A stretch of 6,627 bases of DNA, from assembly GCA_012271025.1 (NCBI GenBank), contig JAAXHF010000378.1, positions 1-6,627 on the forward strand. The letters are read 5' to 3'. Under the pieces are notes generated by a model. That model saw only the letters and a program-made list of their open reading frames with translations, was not told the origin of the DNA and did no database searches. Made by a program: the position numbers and the translations under genes. The DNA is from Deltaproteobacteria bacterium (lineage in GTDB: Bacteria; Desulfobacterota_B; Binatia; Bin18). Of this stretch, positions 4,465 through 6,627 are shown in pieces. Positions within the stretch are counted from its first letter, which is position 1; the number at the start of each line of letters is the position of its first letter.

Positions 4465-6627
4465 TCAGGTCTGCCAGCGTCGGTCACGTGCGGCCAGGGC
4501 GGCCAGCAGCCGGGCCGGGGTAATCGGCAGTTCGGTGATCCAGGCGCCGGTGGCGTTGTAGATGGCATTGACGACAGCGGCAATGGTGGCCACCTTGGCC
4601 GGCTCGCCGAGGTTGCGGGCGTCGGTGCTGGTCTGACCCTGGTAGACGTTCAGCAGCACCGTGTCGATGTCCGGCATTTCGCGCGCCCCGGCCAGCTTGT
4701 AGAACAAAAAGTCGGGGTTGAGCATCCGGCCTTCCAACTCGTCCATGACCCGCTCCTCAAACAGGCCGAAGCTCAGGGCGTTGATGATACCGCCCTGCAG
4801 CTGACTCTCGGCCAGCAGCGGGTTGAACACCCGGCCGCAGTCCTGAACAGCGACGATCCTGTCAACCGTCAGCTGTCCCAGGCGCTCGTCAACCGTCACC
4901 TCGGCAAACTGCACGCCGGCCATCAGGTCGTAGCCCATGGACAGGCGCGAGAAGGCCACGGCCGGTCCGTCGTAATCGTCGGGCCGCTCGCCCAAGGCTG
5001 CGGTCTTGCCGCCGGGCAGCAGGGCGCAGGCCTGTGGCCAGTCCAGGCGCTCGCCCGACTCGGCCACAATCGTCCCCCCCGGCTCAAGACGCACGGTCTC
5101 GGGACCGACCCCGAGGTGCCGCGCCGCGCCGCGCAGCAGCGTGTGTTTGACCCGATAGGCGGCCTGGCGGGCGGCCGGGGTGACGGTCGAGGTGAGCTTG
5201 CTGCCGCCGGGAGCCGGAGAGTAGGGGTAGTCGGCGTCGGCCAGACGCACCTCGATGTGCTGGGCTTCCAGTCCCAGCTCTTCGGCAATCGCCTGGGCAA
5301 TAACCGTTCGTGAGCCCCCGCCCGGCGCCGAGGTGCTGGTAAAGGCGACCACGCTGCCGTCCTTGTTGAGCTGGACCTCGACCTGGGCACCGGGGTTGTA
5401 GACGCTGTACCAGACGCTGTTGGCCACCCCGATGCCGCGCTTGAGCGGTCCCTGAGCCGCTCCGGGCATCGGGTCGCGGCGGGTGTTCCAGCCGATGCGC
5501 CGAGCCCCGATGCGCAGCTCCTCGGCCCGCCAGGGCGTGCGCTGACAGCTGTTGAGGAGCCGAAACTCGACCGGATCGTGACCCAGGCGCTCGCACAACA
5601 TGTCGATCGCCACCTCCAGGGCAAACGCGCCCTGGGGATGACCCGGCGCCCGAAAGGCGCAGGCCGGGCCGGTGTTCATCAGCACGTCATAATCCGCAGC
5701 CGCCACATTGGCGCAGTCGTACACGCTGAAAAACGGCCCGGCCGCACCCGCGCCAAAGCCCGCGCCGGCCGAGCCGTGGTTGACCAGTTCGACTGCGGCC
5801 AGGGTGCCGTCCCGCATGCCGGCCACCCGGACCCGCATCCGGTTCTGGGGGCGGTTGCCGCCGACGAGGTGTTCGTCCTGGCGGGACAGGACGATCTTGA
5901 CCGGTCGGCCGGTCTGTCTGGCCAGCTGGGCGGCCATGACCGAGTACGGCAGAGCCGAGGCTTTGGTGCCAAAATGCCCGCCGATGAAATCGTTGCGAAC
6001 CCGCACCTGGGCGTGGGACAGCCCAAAATAGTCGGCCAGTTCGGCCCGGGCGCGGGTAACCGACTTGGCCCCGCAGTGGACGACGAGACGGTCGGCAGCC
6101 TCCCAATAGGCCACTGCGGCGTGGGTCTCCAGACAGCTGTGGGTCTGAACCGGGGTGCGAAACTCCTGCTCAACAACGGCGTCCGAGATCTGGACCGCGT
6201 GGGGCACGTCGCCGCGATTCTTGCCGAACAGCGAACCCTGGGCCGGGCCGACGACGTTGCCCTGCTGGGCCGGTCCCTGGGCGGCCCAGGCCAGGCCGAC
6301 CGGCCGCACCCCGGCCCGAGCCTTGACCTGTTCGTCCGCAGCCGGCCCGCCCGGCATCACCAGCGGGGCGTCGGCCCGCATGGCCTGGTCCAGGCTGACC
6401 ACAAACGGGCCGGGCTTGAACCGAATCCGCACCGCCCGCGCCGCGTCGCGCGCCTGGTCCTGGCTGTCTGCAGCCAGGGCGGCGATCTCGTGCCCCTGAT
6501 AGCGCACCCGGTTACGCTCCAGCACGTAGACCGCCCGCACCCCGGGCATTTTTTCCGCAGCCGAGGTATCCACCGCCTCGACCTCGGCGGCGGCATACGG
6601 TGAGCGGATAATCACCCCGTACAGCAT
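4465..6627 (-). CDS. Molybdopterin-binding large subunit, xanthine dehydrogenase/aldehyde oxidase family (5' end outside window)
   Basis: Catalytic subunit of a molybdenum hydroxylase; 720 residues are visible. The ATG at the window edge is internal: it starts in the LPGMLYGVIIRSP segment that normally follows 30-50 more residues. Marks in order: THSCLETHAAV (162-172), FIGGHFGTKA (214-223) for the GGGFGxK loop, AFRAPGHPQGAFALE (324-338), ERLGHDPVEFRL (346-357), PGGSKLTS (473-480), DCGRVFNPLLAESQLQGG (596-613) and NLGEP (672-676), whose E675 matches the catalytic glutamate. It groups with the PaoC/YagR branch, as expected beside a PaoB-like FAD subunit. Odd points: the usual STQ after the THxxLETH block reads GAK (186-188), GGGFG reads GGHFG, and the QD(I/L)GTG segment reads SAPGGG (433-438). 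Gene order is large, FAD, cysteine-rich ORF; the [2Fe-2S] subunit is not seen and may lie upstream. Substrate unknown. Confidence 0.93.
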   Translation of the reverse strand: MLYGVIIRSPYAAAEVEAVDTSAAEKMPGVRAVYVLERNRVRYQGHEIAALAADSQDQARDAARAVRIRFKPGPFVVSLDQAMRADAPLVMPGGPAADEQVKARAGVRPVGLAWAAQGPAQQGNVVGPAQGSLFGKNRGDVPHAVQISDAVVEQEFRTPVQTHSCLETHAAVAYWEAADRLVVHCGAKSVTRARAELADYFGLSHAQVRVRNDFIGGHFGTKASALPYSVMAAQLARQTGRPVKIVLSRQDEHLVGGNRPQNRMRVRVAGMRDGTLAAVELVNHGSAGAGFGAGAAGPFFSVYDCANVAAADYDVLMNTGPACAFRAPGHPQGAFALEVAIDMLCERLGHDPVEFRLLNSCQRTPWRAEELRIGARRIGWNTRRDPMPGAAQGPLKRGIGVANSVWYSVYNPGAQVEVQLNKDGSVVAFTSTSAPGGGSRTVIAQAIAEELGLEAQHIEVRLADADYPYSPAPGGSKLTSTVTPAARQAAYRVKHTLLRGAARHLGVGPETVRLEPGGTIVAESGERLDWPQACALLPGGKTAALGERPDDYDGPAVAFSRLSMGYDLMAGVQFAEVTVDERLGQLTVDRIVAVQDCGRVFNPLLAESQLQGGIINALSFGLFEERVMDELEGRMLNPDFLFYKLAGAREMPDIDTVLLNVYQGQTSTDARNLGEPAKVATIAAVVNAIYNATGAWITELPITPARLLAALAARDRRWQT

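Noticed and set aside
3424..5313. 629-codon plus-strand open frame
   Set aside because: It lies antisense to the FAD subunit and large-subunit genes, whose domains are unmistakable. Its Gly/Gln/Arg/His-rich composition is typical of a shadow frame in high-GC DNA.
5300..5345. Possible compensating frameshift at the SAPGGG segment of the large subunit
   Set aside because: A shifted frame gives QHLGAG, faintly like QDLGTG, but the in-frame reading aligns without gaps on both sides and needs only point changes, so substitution is simpler.
5578..6603. 341-codon plus-strand open frame opposite the large subunit
   Set aside because: Shadow of the molybdopterin-binding subunit, with Gly/His/Arg-rich composition and no domain.

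Overview
The window looks like chromosomal DNA of a high-GC Gram-negative bacterium. The lineage cannot be fixed from sequence alone. The divergent MurJ, a molybdenum hydroxylase of the PaoABC/YagTSR kind and dispersed palindromes built on an AAATCCCCC core suggest an environmental lineage (deltaproteobacterial or Tectomicrobia-like); this is inference.

The left third (1-1378) is accessory in character and visibly less GC-rich than the rest. Positions 1-497 hold no convincing gene. They contain an 11-bp tandem repeat, a 70-bp copy of the 3' end of murJ (231-300) abutting a palindromic repeat (294-349), and a pair of TGTYGACA half-sites (461-478). At 498-609 is the frameshifted stump of a HigB-type (RelE/ParE superfamily) toxin gene. 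Its last codons run into the ribosome binding site of an exported SnoaL/NTF2-fold protein (621-1187). A 38-codon open frame with a perfect AGGAGG follows at 1205-1321. This whole block lies between two direct copies of the murJ 3' end, 93% identical over 70 bp. That is the layout expected of DNA inserted at the 3' end of a gene, although no integrase is visible.

The right two thirds (1379-6627) are all on the minus strand. murJ (2959 to 1379) encodes a 526-residue lipid II flippase-family protein that lacks several charged residues important in E. coli MurJ. Upstream of it is a 249-bp gap with a half copy of the palindromic repeat and a strong hairpin. Upstream of that is a tightly packed operon, in transcription order: a molybdopterin-binding large subunit of the xanthine dehydrogenase/aldehyde oxidase family (truncated by the window edge); the FAD subunit with the extra [4Fe-4S] cysteine cluster typical of PaoB/YagS; and a 76-residue cysteine-rich protein whose ATG overlaps the FAD-subunit stop by 4 bp.

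The large and FAD subunits would form a molybdenum hydroxylase together with a [2Fe-2S] subunit that is not in this window. The substrate cannot be predicted. The large subunit keeps the catalytic glutamate but departs from the family consensus at three cofactor-proximal motifs. The most interesting items are the murJ-end direct repeats with the relic toxin between them, the unusual molybdenum active site and the translationally coupled cysteine-rich protein.
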